Made by a program: the position numbers and the translations under genes. Below are positions 1 through 11,868 of a stretch of 64,000 bases of DNA, piece by piece. Position 1 is the stretch's first letter, and the number at the start of each line of letters is the position of its first letter. The stretch is from Crotophaga sulcirostris. Taxonomy: Eukaryota > Chordata > Aves > Cuculiformes > Crotophagidae. The notes beneath the pieces are model-generated. The model saw nothing but the letters and a program-made list of their open reading frames with translations. It was not told the DNA's origin and ran no database searches. The stretch lies in contig VYZB01000121.1 of the NCBI GenBank assembly GCA_013397455.1, forward strand, positions 1,168,219-1,232,218, written 5' to 3'.

Positions 1-1260
1 TCCCAGGCTGTAAGTGTTTCTTATTTTGTTACGAAAAGTAAAACAATGTGTTCCACAACTCGCTCAGCCTTTTTTAGAAAAGGGATGCAACAGAGCCATT
101 TGAAGTCACCTGGGTCTTCCACTTCAGGAGACACTGGAGGAGACCAAGGCTGAAAGGAGATCCTCCTGGTTTACCAAAACGGAACAGGGCACATCAGTTC
201 TGTACTTGCTGGTTGGGGTCCTCTTGCTGTGCATCTACTGCAGAACAGTCACCTTGGCTGAGAAGGGAGACAGACACACTCCCATGGCTACACAGTTTAT
301 ATCAGTTTGATTCAGGGATGTTAAGAGTAAGAGACAAAGGATCCTTTGGGACTGATGGGTTCACACATGTTCTTTATTACAGTTTAAGAATAGAAAACTG
401 ATACTACAGGCACTTAACAGTCACTCACACAGTTTAGCTCTGATGTCTACAGACCACAGCGGTAGTTTACCAGCTAACTTATTCTAAACTTATTCTAAAC
501 TTATTCTAAGACTTCTAAAAACCCCACAGACACCTCTGTCTGCAGCCTGCAGGCACCCAGACACAGTCAGCAGCCTGGCTCTGAGTTTAACCAGCAATAA
601 AGTGGCAGCATTTGACACCTGCATCTTATTTTTTACCACTTCTTACACACTGAGGAGCTGAATAATTACTGCCAAGCAGTTATTTGTTCTTTTTTTAACA
701 AGACAGCTCTTGCATCAGAGGGCAGTATTAATCCTTCTGCCTCTGACGTACTTTAATACCTACAATTGAAAAGTGCAGTAAGCATCCAGACTTTGCTGGA
801 GGAAAAGAAAAAAAAAAAAAAAGTGGTGTGGAAGTAGAAGTGCTAAAGAGGGGCAAATAAAATTGCAAGGATAATTACCTTGAACTATTTTAACCCATTT
901 TAAAAGGTAATAAATAGGGCTATTCACATGTATCCCCAAGGACAGTATTCTTCTATAATGATGAAGGGTAGAATATAAACCAGAGATGCTAACGCTATTA
1001 TGATAATTCACTGTATTTCAACAGCTGCTTGCACTTAACTGTTTGTGGCATAAAACATTTTTGATAATCAAGTTTCTTAGTAGTGTTTTCTTTCAAGAAT
1101 TTTTTTTTTATTTTTAGTTTAGGTATGACTAACCTTTCCTATGAATAAACTGTATCAGTGTTCAACCTCCTAGCAATTTTTTTCCCCAAATCTTTTCTGC
1201 CTCTAGCACAGATCTGTTACCAACCTCAGTAAGCTGTCACATCAGTGCAGGTTTTTCTTC
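1..1260. other. Gene-free flank
   Basis: Ordinary AT-rich sequence. It includes an 11-bp tandem triplet ACTTATTCTAA at 477-509 and an A-run near 806-822. No gene is recognised. Confidence 0.6.
477..509 (+). repeat. 11-bp tandem repeat, three perfect copies
   Basis: ACTTATTCTAA is repeated three times without mismatch. Confidence 0.9.
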
Positions 1261-1470
1261 ACAGTATCATAGTATTATAAGGTTGGAAAGGACCTTTGAG
1301 ATCATTGAGTCCAACCTATAACCCAACACCAACACCAACCCATCATCTAAACCATGGCACTCAGTGCCTCAGCCAATCTCCTCTTAAACACCTCCAGGGT
1401 CGGCGACTCCACCACCTCCCAGGGCAGCACATTCCAGAACTCATCTTCTCAGAACACATCTCCTTTTTAG
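1261..1470 (-). repeat. CR1 LINE 3' fragment
   Basis: The reverse complement of a CR1 tail: AGTATCATAGTATTATAAGG, TTGGAAAGGACCTTTGAGAT, then CACCTCCAGGGTCGGCGACT. It continues, degraded, to about 1470. The 3' terminal 8-mers are at the left, so the element reads on the - strand. Confidence 0.85.
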
Positions 1471-4400
1471 CTGAAAAGAAAAACCTTTGCAGCCAGAACC
1501 TGCTGCAAATTCACCTTGGTCCACTTTGCGGATGCTTGATGTATGGCAGTGTTGTTCTCGGGCAACTAATGTACAAATGGTTTAATGGAGCAGTTTTATG
1601 GGGCTGCTTCTGGAGAGCTGACAGTACTCTGGTTGTGTCACCCATTCAAGTGATGGATAAGACACATTTTTGTAAATCTCAAATATACCCATCACAAAGG
1701 AGCCATGCACACAAACATGCCTGTGTTGGCCCTTCTTGGCCAAAGCCAATGCTCAGCCAGCATCATTGAGCCCTGGAGGTTTCCAGCTGCATCTCCCACT
1801 GTGATCACTTGCCATGGGAGAGGAAGGGAAAGCCTGCCTCTGCTCTGCTGCTACCTGTCCTCCCCATTACACCAAGGAGAAGGGCAGCACCATCCCCCGT
1901 AGCACATGAGCAGGAGATGGACACGGTTGCGCTTCGCAGGCTTGGACCCAACAGCACCTTGGGGCAACACACACTCACACCACAGCCAACAGCACTGGCC
2001 TGCTCCAAGCCTGAGTCGTGACTAGTTGTGTTGCAATTCACACCTCAAAGTCAACCCTAACATTTCATTCTGGGACACCTGACAGTGGTCCAATGGATAA
2101 TTAATTAGTTTTAGAGATTGTGGTCCCAAATTGCAACTTCAGCTTTCTCCCTGTGCAAATTACCTGTGAGTCATGATTTTAGGTGCTGCTGGGGACCCTC
2201 TGGGTACAGTAGCATTGCCTGTGTTTAGTGATCCTGTAGTTATGTTCAACGAATTTTTAGTTCACCTCTTCTGTGACTGAGCTGGCAGGATTTTATCACA
2301 CACAGAGCGCCGAAGCATGACACCATTAATCTCACAGGTGTGCCAGCAGCACTGAGCCCATTTTGCTAGCAAATACTGTAAAAAAAATATTTCCACAAAG
2401 TATTTTAACCCATTCATTACCTGCAAAACCGATGGGGCAGTTGGGACCACGGGGTTGCATTTTGGTATGGCACAGCCCAGACTGGGCTCTCTGTGCCACT
2501 TGCTGCAGCACCAAAGGAGCTAAAAACAGAGAATTGTGAAGTTTTTTCCAAGCAATCTGAGGAATGTCATGCACTGAATTCCTCAATAAAAATTCTTGGA
2601 AGGGTCTCAACCTCTCTGTTTTGAGTTTGTGTTATGTCCCTGATGGAGTAGGTAATGTGATTTGAAGTAATATGATGGAACATGGACAGATATATTCAAA
2701 TCTGTGTTGTGACATTTGGCACCTTTCAATCAAAAGCAAGGAGAAATGGACAAAAAAGTGACATTAAAATATAGCCGAGCAATGCAAGACAAACACAACA
2801 GCATGGAAAGCAGCAAGCAGCAGCACATGTCTGTTTGCTAGCGTGAAATGGCACAGAAATCAGGGAGAGAATAAGTGAGATGTATATTAATGATACTGCT
2901 ACAATTATACTGTTAATAATGATGCACAGAGACATTCATCTAATATCTGTCTAAATTTGTCCTGTGGGCAAAAGTAGTCCTTCTCCCACTACACAAATGT
3001 AGACTAATTAGTGATACAAATGCCTGATTTTCATCTCTGACACACACAAATGTAAATTAAAAGTGACTTCCTATACATAAACAAATGTTAATGTAAACTG
3101 ATAAAAGAACAGAAATAAGATCTAGAAATTATTTTTAAAAAAAACATTTATTATTTTTATCTATTTGTCTGTTCATTACAAATAAACAGGAAGAAACATG
3201 GATAGGAGATCTTGATTTTTTTTGCTCAAAACAAGAACAGAAGTCAAGTTTGCTCGTGCAGAAGGTACACAGCAGTGAAAGAGGTCTGAGGCTGGACGTG
3301 AGCGATATGGTGACTGCAGAGTTTACATATATAGCCTTGTTTGTTTCTGTTACTTGCACCAGGGCTAGAGGTGCTGCATGGAGGAGCTGGGAATTCAGGA
3401 TTGGTTGTCTTTACTGGATAGTCTGAGGAAGATGAGAAACAGGCACAACCCTAACTAAGTCATATACTGCATCTCAGACTGCATCTTAAATTAGGAGGAC
3501 GAGTTGATGGAGTGGGTTCAGCTCTTGTGCCAGAAAGCTGATCCCAATCCAGAATCCAGACTTGTACCAACAAAGCTACATGCAGTGGGACTCTGGCTGA
3601 CATGGTATTCCAGTGAGCTATATCAGCTATCCCAGGCCAACAAGAGCACAAGTGGGCAATCATGACCAGCTGAAGCATTGGTCAGTAAAGACCAAAAGTG
3701 GTCATCAACCCATTTCTCTGCTCAGCTTCACTACCATGCAAGTCATTCCTGGAAGGGTCCTTATCCAATTTGTTTGCATCTTCAGAGATGCTGAACTCAC
3801 AGTCTCCTCATGCAAGCTGTCCCAGTGCTTCAGTACCATCAGATTTTTTTTCTTAATATCTAATTTCAGTTATTCACTGCTGCAGCTTAAGGTTGCTGTT
3901 TCCTATTCTACTTCCCATACACATGGAGAGGTTGTTCTCTGCCTCTCTGTAGCAGCTTTCACAAACCTAAAAAAACGCTATATTCTACTTCAGTCTGCCT
4001 ATGCAGATAATCCCATTTTGTTTAAACCTTTCCACACAGGTCATAGTTTTGTTGACTTCCACTCATTTTAATTTTGTCCTTCCAGTTCTCTGCAACTGGT
4101 CGATATTTTTCTTGATGTATAGTGGCTAAGACTGTGTGCTACTCCAGCTGAGATCTTAGTGATGAGCAGAAAAAATAAGTTCAGGGCTTTACTGATTGCA
4201 TTTCTGCATTTCTAGTTATATTTCTCACAACCATTTTCATGGTGGTATGGGACTGTTGACACAGGTTCAGCATGTGAAACACAGCCACCCCCTAAAGCTT
4301 TTATCCAGTTATTCCCTCCACTTAGTCCCCATCGTATGTTGTTGTAGCTAATTAATTATGCCCACATGCAATACCTGGTACCTCTCCCTGAGAAGAGCAT

Positions 4401-5314
4401 TAGATCACATCTACAATTTCCCAAGAGTGCTTTCAATTGCAAACCCAACCCCCAGCACACTGGCAATGCCTCCCAGCACAAAACAGGCTGCAAATGCAAC
4501 AGGAATATTCTCTGTCCCGTCATCAGGTTGAGAATAGTGAGAAAAGTGACGATATTAATGACCTGGCTGATGGGGTCTTGCATACCAACAGAGCTGCTGA
4601 AAGGTTAATATTGTTTCTGTAATGAGATAATGACAATGCCAGATGCAGAAGAGCTCCTCCTTTTTTTTTTTTTTAATATTTTTTTTCCACGATGGTCAAT
4701 GGTCACCATAGCACTAATGTCACATAGCTGTTTTTACAGAAGCTTTTAACATATCTAGTGGTGTTATCGAGTTTTATTTTACCCTGTCTAGTCTCTTTTA
4801 ACTATAAAAAATAGCTAAAATATTCTTTACAAATATTTTTATCAATGAGTTAGCTAAGAAATGGTGAAGTCACTGAATTGAATAATGTAACTAAGCAGAA
4901 ATTTTTTAAAACATAGCAATATAAAGAAAAATGCATACTGAAAACTGTATACAAAAAAATCCAACATGGAGATTATATTATTCTTACATATTTTATTTAT
5001 GCGCAGTCCATTTATTTTACAGCATATTACAGAAATTGTAAAAATGAAAATTCAATTAACATTTTGAGCAACTTGGCATAACTGAATTTCAGCCAGTTCT
5101 TGCCATAACCCCAGCTGTAGTCATTTTAGATCCAGAAGTCATCTATTACACTCAAGGCTTCCATGTATGATAAATTTCTTGTACTGGTAGCTAAAGGAAA
5201 AAAAAAAAAAAAGACATCTGAGAAAGAAGGTGTTTTACAAATTGGAAAATATAACATGGCAGGTACTAAGGTGTGTGAACACAGACTGGTAAGAGGGCAG
5301 AGGGCAGTCTTTTT

Positions 5315-5364
5315 TTTTATGGCAGTCTTCTTTTATGGCAATCCTCTTATTTTATGGCAATCCT
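5315..5364 (+). repeat. Short imperfect tandem repeat, three copies
   Basis: TTTTATGGCAGTC, TTTTATGGCAATC and TTTTATGGCAATC follow one another with 16 to 19 base spacing. Confidence 0.7.
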
Positions 5365-6128
5365 GTGCTCAGGGCTATATAGACTTCTAGTTGCACTGAG
5401 AGAAGAAATAGCCTATCTGTAATCCCCCACTGTTTGAAAAGTGTAGCATGCTCACATCTTCATGACTAACAAGAAGAGAGGTGCCATTCACCAAGTTTCA
5501 CCTACGCAATCCAACACATCCAACGATGTTGATATCACAGTGGTGTGAAATACAGGTGCAAGAAAAAAAACCAGGTTTGGGTGGGATGAGAATCGTAAGA
5601 AAACGACCTGGTCCATGCATGTGGCCCATCACATCTGCCAAGGGAGACGTGGAGGTGGTGATTCTGCTCTGTGCAGCTCTGATGGGAATTCAAAGGGGAT
5701 AAAATTTCACGCAGAGATTTGTAGCCTGTCAACGGAACACCTGTAAAGTGTGCTTTGAAAAATGTGAAGCTCCTCAAAAGTGCAGAAACAGCACAAGCCA
5801 CACAGAAGAGACCATGCTAAGTGTTTGCAATGCTATAGTACACTGTCTCCAAACACCTACACCATGTCTTTTCCAAAACACGTCACCACACAAGCCAGTT
5901 TATTTTGCAACACACTTTCAGGCTGCATAACACAAGCTCAAGCTGATGGACCTTGGGCTGGGGCAAGCTCTGAAATCCAGGGGGATCTGTGGAGCCTAAC
6001 TGGTTCATGGATTAAGCTGAGTGTAACTGGCCCCACGTCATAAGGTGGCTTAATTATGTTCTGGAACTCTATAAAAAATGCCGAGTCTCAACAATACTTG
6101 GAAGTTGCAAGAGATTAAATGTTCTTTT

Positions 6129-6142
6129 TTCAACCGGTTGAA
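6129..6142. promoter_or_regulatory. 14-bp perfect palindrome with a Grainyhead-like core
   Basis: TTCAACCGGTTGAA is its own reverse complement and contains AACCGGTT, the Grainyhead-like (GRHL) dimer site. There is no gene nearby; function is unknown. Confidence 0.35.
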
Positions 6143-6599
6143 TTCTTGGTGTGAAACTCAGAAGCTGATCTGATACATCTGATGCCTGGTTTTCCCTACT
6201 TTAGCTTTTTTTTTTTTCCCAAAAGTAGAAATCAGTAATGAAAAAGAGATGACGATTACAATTACAGTGGTCAGCAATATCTTGTGTACTGAATGAAAGA
6301 GAATTGTTCTTTGTTAGAAAGAATACATGGTTTAAACTTGGGCTGCAATGGTAATGCTATTACCAGAAACATTTTAAAATAAATTATTAATAAAATGTGG
6401 ACTATTATGAAAAGCACTGTTTTTCATCACACGGTTTTAAGATGGGATATTCATTCAATAATACTCAGAAATGCATGCATCCAGTGCTGCTTTCAGACTG
6501 CCTTCTGCTCAATATTTTCTACAGAGAATTAAAGGACGGGTAGATTAATTAAAAGACATAAAAGAATTAAAAATGAAAAAGAATTGAAAGAGAGGTAGA

Positions 6600-6690
6600 T
6601 GGGTTGCTCAGGGATTTGGTTTAGTAAGCAGACAGGTACAGCTGGACTCGATGACCTCAAAGGTCTATGATTCTAAACATGATTCTATGA
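6600..6690 (+). repeat. CR1 LINE 3' tail
   Basis: Reads ACAGCTGGACTCGATGACCT, CAAAGGTCTATGATTCT, then AAACATGATTCTATGATTCT. This is the CR1 3' end, with the terminal 8-mers interrupted by AAACATG and repeated. Confidence 0.8.
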
Positions 6691-9600
6691 TTCTAAACAT
6701 GAACAGCAGGCTGCAACACCACGAGTTCCCAAGCTCCCCGACGCTTCAGCAATACCTCCTGGCTAAAGTGAGATAAGGCACCTGCATGTTTTGCCTGAAA
6801 AGCAGGTGCTGACAGAGGGTGCTAAAAGAGGGCTTGTTGTGCCCCTTCCCTCATGAAACCTGTCACTCCGAATACACTGTGAAACCAGGTGATGTTCCAC
6901 CAGGTCCGTGTGAAACCTCACCCCTTTCCAGAGTGTGAGCCCATATGGTTCCTGTAGTGCAACACCAGCTGCAGACCTGCTCTCCAGGTGGACTGACACC
7001 CATATCTTCAAACACAGGTAGGCACTTAGGGCTCTTCAGTCAAAAAACACTCACCCCTTTAGTCTTCCTTTTTCAATGCCATAATATGGGATTTATTTAG
7101 TGATGGTTTTGTCCAGCCATTTTGAGATGGGTGATTTTTAAAATCTTGTCTGAAGCAGACTCCTCTGAACATGCTGAACATCCTCCGTGTCTACAAATGT
7201 CAACCGGAAATGAGGGATATTTCTTACTTTTATACTCCTTTCTTTAACTGAAACGAAGAAGAAGATATTTTCCTTAGAAACTCTCATAATCACTTGTGTT
7301 CAACAGATATTATTATGTATAATTAGAATAAAGCTGGTTGGTAATGACATCATGATGAATTCACTCCAAGATGCAGCTGTGCACTATCTGAAGGAGCTAG
7401 TAAAATGTGGCTAAAAGGAAATAAATGCCATAGATGTAATTAAGCAGTTCACACCCATTCATTCATCCCTTCAGAGTGGCCAACAAGCATCTATTCATGT
7501 TGATGAGAGAGAAAATTATCAGTTAATCTAGCCACATTTCACAATTCTATGCACTGCAATCTTTTAAAACTTTAAATAGAAATACCTGGTTGTGCAAATC
7601 TCCCCATAAATGACAGTCTGTCACAGAAATCTCTATAGCTGAAAGTTCCTGCCAAAGATATTTTGCACCTGGCCAGTTGTGTGAGTTTAGCCCCATTAAA
7701 ATAGGGCTGGCACATCAGCACAAAACAAATAGTGCCTGGAATTAAGACTATTAAATTCTATGGTGCAATCAAGAAATCAACATTCATAATACCAAAGATG
7801 TGCAAAGAACAAAATATTAAGCCACACTAAATGTGATGCTGCTTTTGTTGTGGCATAAGTACATTTTTAGGCTCGAAGAAGCTGGTCCACATCACTGTGT
7901 CAGGTTACAACTTTCCAACTCTGGTTGTAATATATTTGCACATAATACTGACAAAGATTTCGTAGGAACTGGAATTTTTCAATGGCAAAATTTTCACTAT
8001 CCTTTTCCAACCCTAGGAGCATTTGTAAAACAATTTAGCTAGATCAAAGTTAGTAAAAATTCCCATTTTTCAAAACTTCTTCTCAGTTTGGTAAAAGTGA
8101 TCTGCAGCAGGCAGGTATTTTTCAACACACAGATTTCGTGTCAATCACTGACCTAAAACAGGGGGAAGACTACTAATCTATCTCCCAGTAATAAAGGAAA
8201 GAGAAATGTCATGTCAGTGCAGATTCTCAAAGGAAAGGAAAAGAAGGTTGGGGATTTCTGCCTTCTTAAATCATCCTCCTCTCACTACACCTCAACGTGC
8301 AGTTTTTATTAACAGCATTCCCTAACAAGAAAGCCTTCCATACAAAATTTCACGTGATTCACAGTCCTAGTGCAGACATCCTTCGTAACGCATCCCTCTC
8401 AAAGGTGCACGTAGCTCTATTTTAAAAAAAGAGCTCAGCACATGACAATTGAGTCCAAACTTTCAAAAAGACTCAGCTCCAATTTAATCCCCTAAAGGAG
8501 TGTCAGATTTTCAGAAGAGCTCGGTACCCGATAGCTCAGGTCTCATTGTCACATACACAGCCCAGAATTTCAAGGGACTTTAACATGTGCTGATTTCTTT
8601 TGAAAATGCAGTTACTAATTTTGGTCCCTCACTAGGACAAGTTCTTTTGACAGCTGGTGCCAAGATTGTACTGAAAATATGGGGTTTTTGTGACTACATG
8701 GATATTCATTGAATAAAATAAAGGAAAAAAAGAAAAGATTGAAACTCTTCTTGAAGAAAAAAAAAAATAAACCGACTTCATTGAAATTCCAGTTTTGAAG
8801 TGTTTTCATTCAGACGTGTTATGAAGTTCTTAGTAAGAGAAAGATACAGACTTTGCTCAGATCATTTATCTGTACTATGAGAATGCCAGGTCACTCACTG
8901 AAATAGTATCCTGCTTTCTGGTCAGCTCTGTTTATGGGATTCCTGCAGCAGCAAAGGAGAAAATGTGCCATTTAATTTGACAGGTTATACTTTTCCAATC
9001 CCAGGCAGGCCATCATGCAAGGCAAGAGGGAACCAAGGGGTTTAATAGACATTTTAAGACAACAATATTTTTAAAAGCCTTTGGTTGAAATAATCCTAAA
9101 AATTCCAACTCAAATTGTCCAATTCCAAAATTGTCCCACTTTGAAGTCATGTCTTTCATTGGGTTTTCAAATTATCTTGAAGAAATAACTTATGATGACA
9201 CTATTTTCTACATACAAAAAATGTAGATGTATAGCATATTGGGTATCATAGATAGCTAGAATATAGACAGCTTATAGATAAAATTTTATCTGCTGACCAG
9301 GTGATTTAAACTATATAATCTTTGAAATGTTACTTAAAATCTAAGAGAAAATTCACAATTACTTCTGTGTGCACACATCGCTAGTATCAGTTTTCTTTTT
9401 GCTCAAAGAATGAAAACACAAGTACAGCACATTTTGAACTGAACTCCTATGGACTTAGGAATTTCTCTCCTTAGCCAAAAAAACTAGCTCTGCTGGGGCA
9501 GAAATCCCTGGTTTGGGAGCAGCACTTCATGCTGAGTCAGAAGTTCAAAGTGGCAGGGAGGGGTGTTCAGGCAATGTATTTTTGCTCTATCCTCCCAGCA

Positions 9601-10439
9601 GGTCCTGCCACATGATAATCTGGAAAGCTACATTTTAGGTAAGTGGTTAAGATGGGACAAGAGAGGTGGACAAGAAGTATATACTTGAAAAGAAATTTTC
9701 TTTTTTATAATTAATGAAGATTCTGTGGTTATCACATGCCAGGGGAAAAATGTATTTGCACTAAAGTAATACTATAATAGCAATTCGTAGAATTTACAAG
9801 ACTGAGTTGTACTCAGTATGGAAAGCATCTTATAAAGTCAAAAAAAATTAAGTCTACATGATATAATTGTACACAAAGATTGTTGTTTCAGTTACTCGTA
9901 TTTTATAGGTTTCTAAATCTAACTTGCCTGCCCACAAGCACAAATATTGAAATACCCAGTACACACAAACACACAAAAAAACCACTCAAATGCAGAATTC
10001 ACACAAACGTTTCTACCTTGCCAGGCTCTCCTGATTCCTTGACAGGCATCCACCAATTAATATATTACAAATGTTCTTTACTATTACTGTCATGTTCATG
10101 AGCTATCACAACTACAAACTCATGATGCCTGTAAAAATAAGAGCCTGATTACTGGCTTTTGTTTTTTACACCTGTTCTCTAATAAACTTACTGCCCAGTT
10201 ACAAAAGCAATGATATTCCAATTGCTAGAAACAGGAAAAGATTTGACTATATAATAAAGGTTTGCTAATCTGTGCAACCAAATATGACTCTGAGTAAAAC
10301 ACATTCATTTAAAGTGCATCCACACATACTTATTCCTGAATATGCACATCTCAGGAAAGGAAAAAAATAAAGTTGAAACAATTTTCTATTCAGTTATTCT
10401 TTTTAAACTCAAGGAGTTAAAAGTACTTAGAGTTTGGAC
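6691..10439. other. Gene-free stretch
   Basis: AT-rich sequence without a recognisable gene or repeat family. Confidence 0.6.
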
Positions 10440-10800
10440 AACAGGAAGATGTGGCTTTTGGTGGTAGAAAGCTGGAGGCAACTCTTTCAACATGAGAGCA
10501 GGCTAGGTCACCCTCAACCGTGTGTGAGATCTCATCTTGAGAAAAGGTGGTTAAGAACAAGGTAAGAGCCTTTAATTTGCAAGAGATGCTGAAGAAAGGC
10601 TTGGGACAGTACCTCCATGTCTAAACAATGATGATTCTCTCAGAAAAATCTATGAAAAAGTAAGGGTGATGAAACACTGAAATAAGTTGCTTGGGGATGT
10701 TATGGAGTCTTCATCTCCGAAGACTTTTATGAATGGTTAAGATGAGTTTGTATCACACAATCAGCATAGGTGTAGTCCTTCCTGTCCTTGGAAAAAGGAT
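10440..10800 (+). repeat. Old, degraded CR1 (probable)
   Basis: The order of weak matches follows the CR1 3' part: GGTGATGAAACACTGAAATA, AGTTGCTTGGGGATGTTATG, GAGTCTTCATCTCC, then GTAGTCCTTCCTGTCCTTGG. Divergence is far greater than in the other copies, so it is an old insertion. Confidence 0.5.
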
Positions 10801-11740
10801 AGACTTTTGTCAGTCCTTTTCAGCCTTTAGTTTTGCACACGGACTGAGATCAACCAACACGAATTTCTCACTGCGTGGTTTCTTCCTCTCTTGATCATAG
10901 GAATCTCCAAATGCCTCCTCTCCACCACCCAAACTGCTACACCGTGTCTTACAAATTCCTATCCAGGTAAACTGTAAGGTCTAAAAAGAGGCAGCCCCTG
11001 TACCCAAACTCTAATTACTCCCTGTACATCCAAAGAAAGAGGAGAACCACCCTCCATCCTTCCTTTCACACTGCTTTTCATGTGTTGCTTACCACAGTCA
11101 GCCCATGTGACAGCAGTCAGATACTTTGGTGAAAAATACTGGAAAGGATTTTTGCTCGTTGTTGAACCAATAAGACATCTGCCCCATCCTAAGGCAGTGG
11201 ATACGACCCCGTCTAACTGCATTTCTCCAAGGAACTGGGAATTAACGCAGGTGAAATACGCAGTGGAGCACTTCTTTCCTTATTCTTTTTAAAGAAGACA
11301 GTCATGGTATCTGACCTCTTTTCTTTTTAATTTCTGTCCAGAATAACTCTTGAAATATCAATAAATCAGCAATCTTAAATACCTTGCTGAAATGTGAATG
11401 CAGATGGATCAGAGGTCTAAGTTTAGATTCACGTTTTCTGTTCTTACAGAAGGGAAATGACACATCCAACAACATTGACTAACCCTCTCACAAAAAGAAT
11501 AATTCTAAAAATATGACTTTACTGAATATTTTGCCTACCAAAACAAAGCATATTAATAAGATCACGGGATTTAGTGGCCTCAGCTGCTACTCTTGAAGAC
11601 AAAGAGTAAAACAACAAACTTTGACTGAATTTGAGAAAGATCTACACTCCTTATAATTTTTATGATAATTACACGTTACAAATGCAGAAAATCTACCTGG
11701 CAAACAAACCTGACCTTTTTTTAAAAGTTTCACACAGTTT
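10801..11740. other. Gene-free stretch
   Basis: No gene or repeat recognised. Confidence 0.6.
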
Positions 11741-11868
11741 CACAGTATAACCAGGTTGGAAGAGACCTCTGAGATCATCAAGTCCAACCTATAAGCCAAC
11801 ACTAACACCAACCCATCACCTAAACCATGGCACTGAGTGCCTCATCCAATCTTCCCTTAAACACATCA
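11741..11868 (-). repeat. CR1 LINE 3' fragment
   Basis: Reads CACAGTATAACCAGGTTGGA, AGAGACCTCTGAGATCATCA, then ACCATGGCACTGAGTGCC. It is closely related to the copies at 1261 and 53733 and has the same - orientation. Confidence 0.88.

Larger units (their letters stand above)
1471..6599. other. Gene-free stretch
   Basis: No exon, RNA gene or clear mobile element was recognised. Minor items are A/T runs, three copies of TTTTATGGCA(A/G)TC near 5315-5364, and a 14-base palindrome at 6129-6142. Confidence 0.6.

Noticed and set aside
3613..4071. Open frame of 152 codons
   Set aside because: No family signature and no conserved residues recognised; likely chance.
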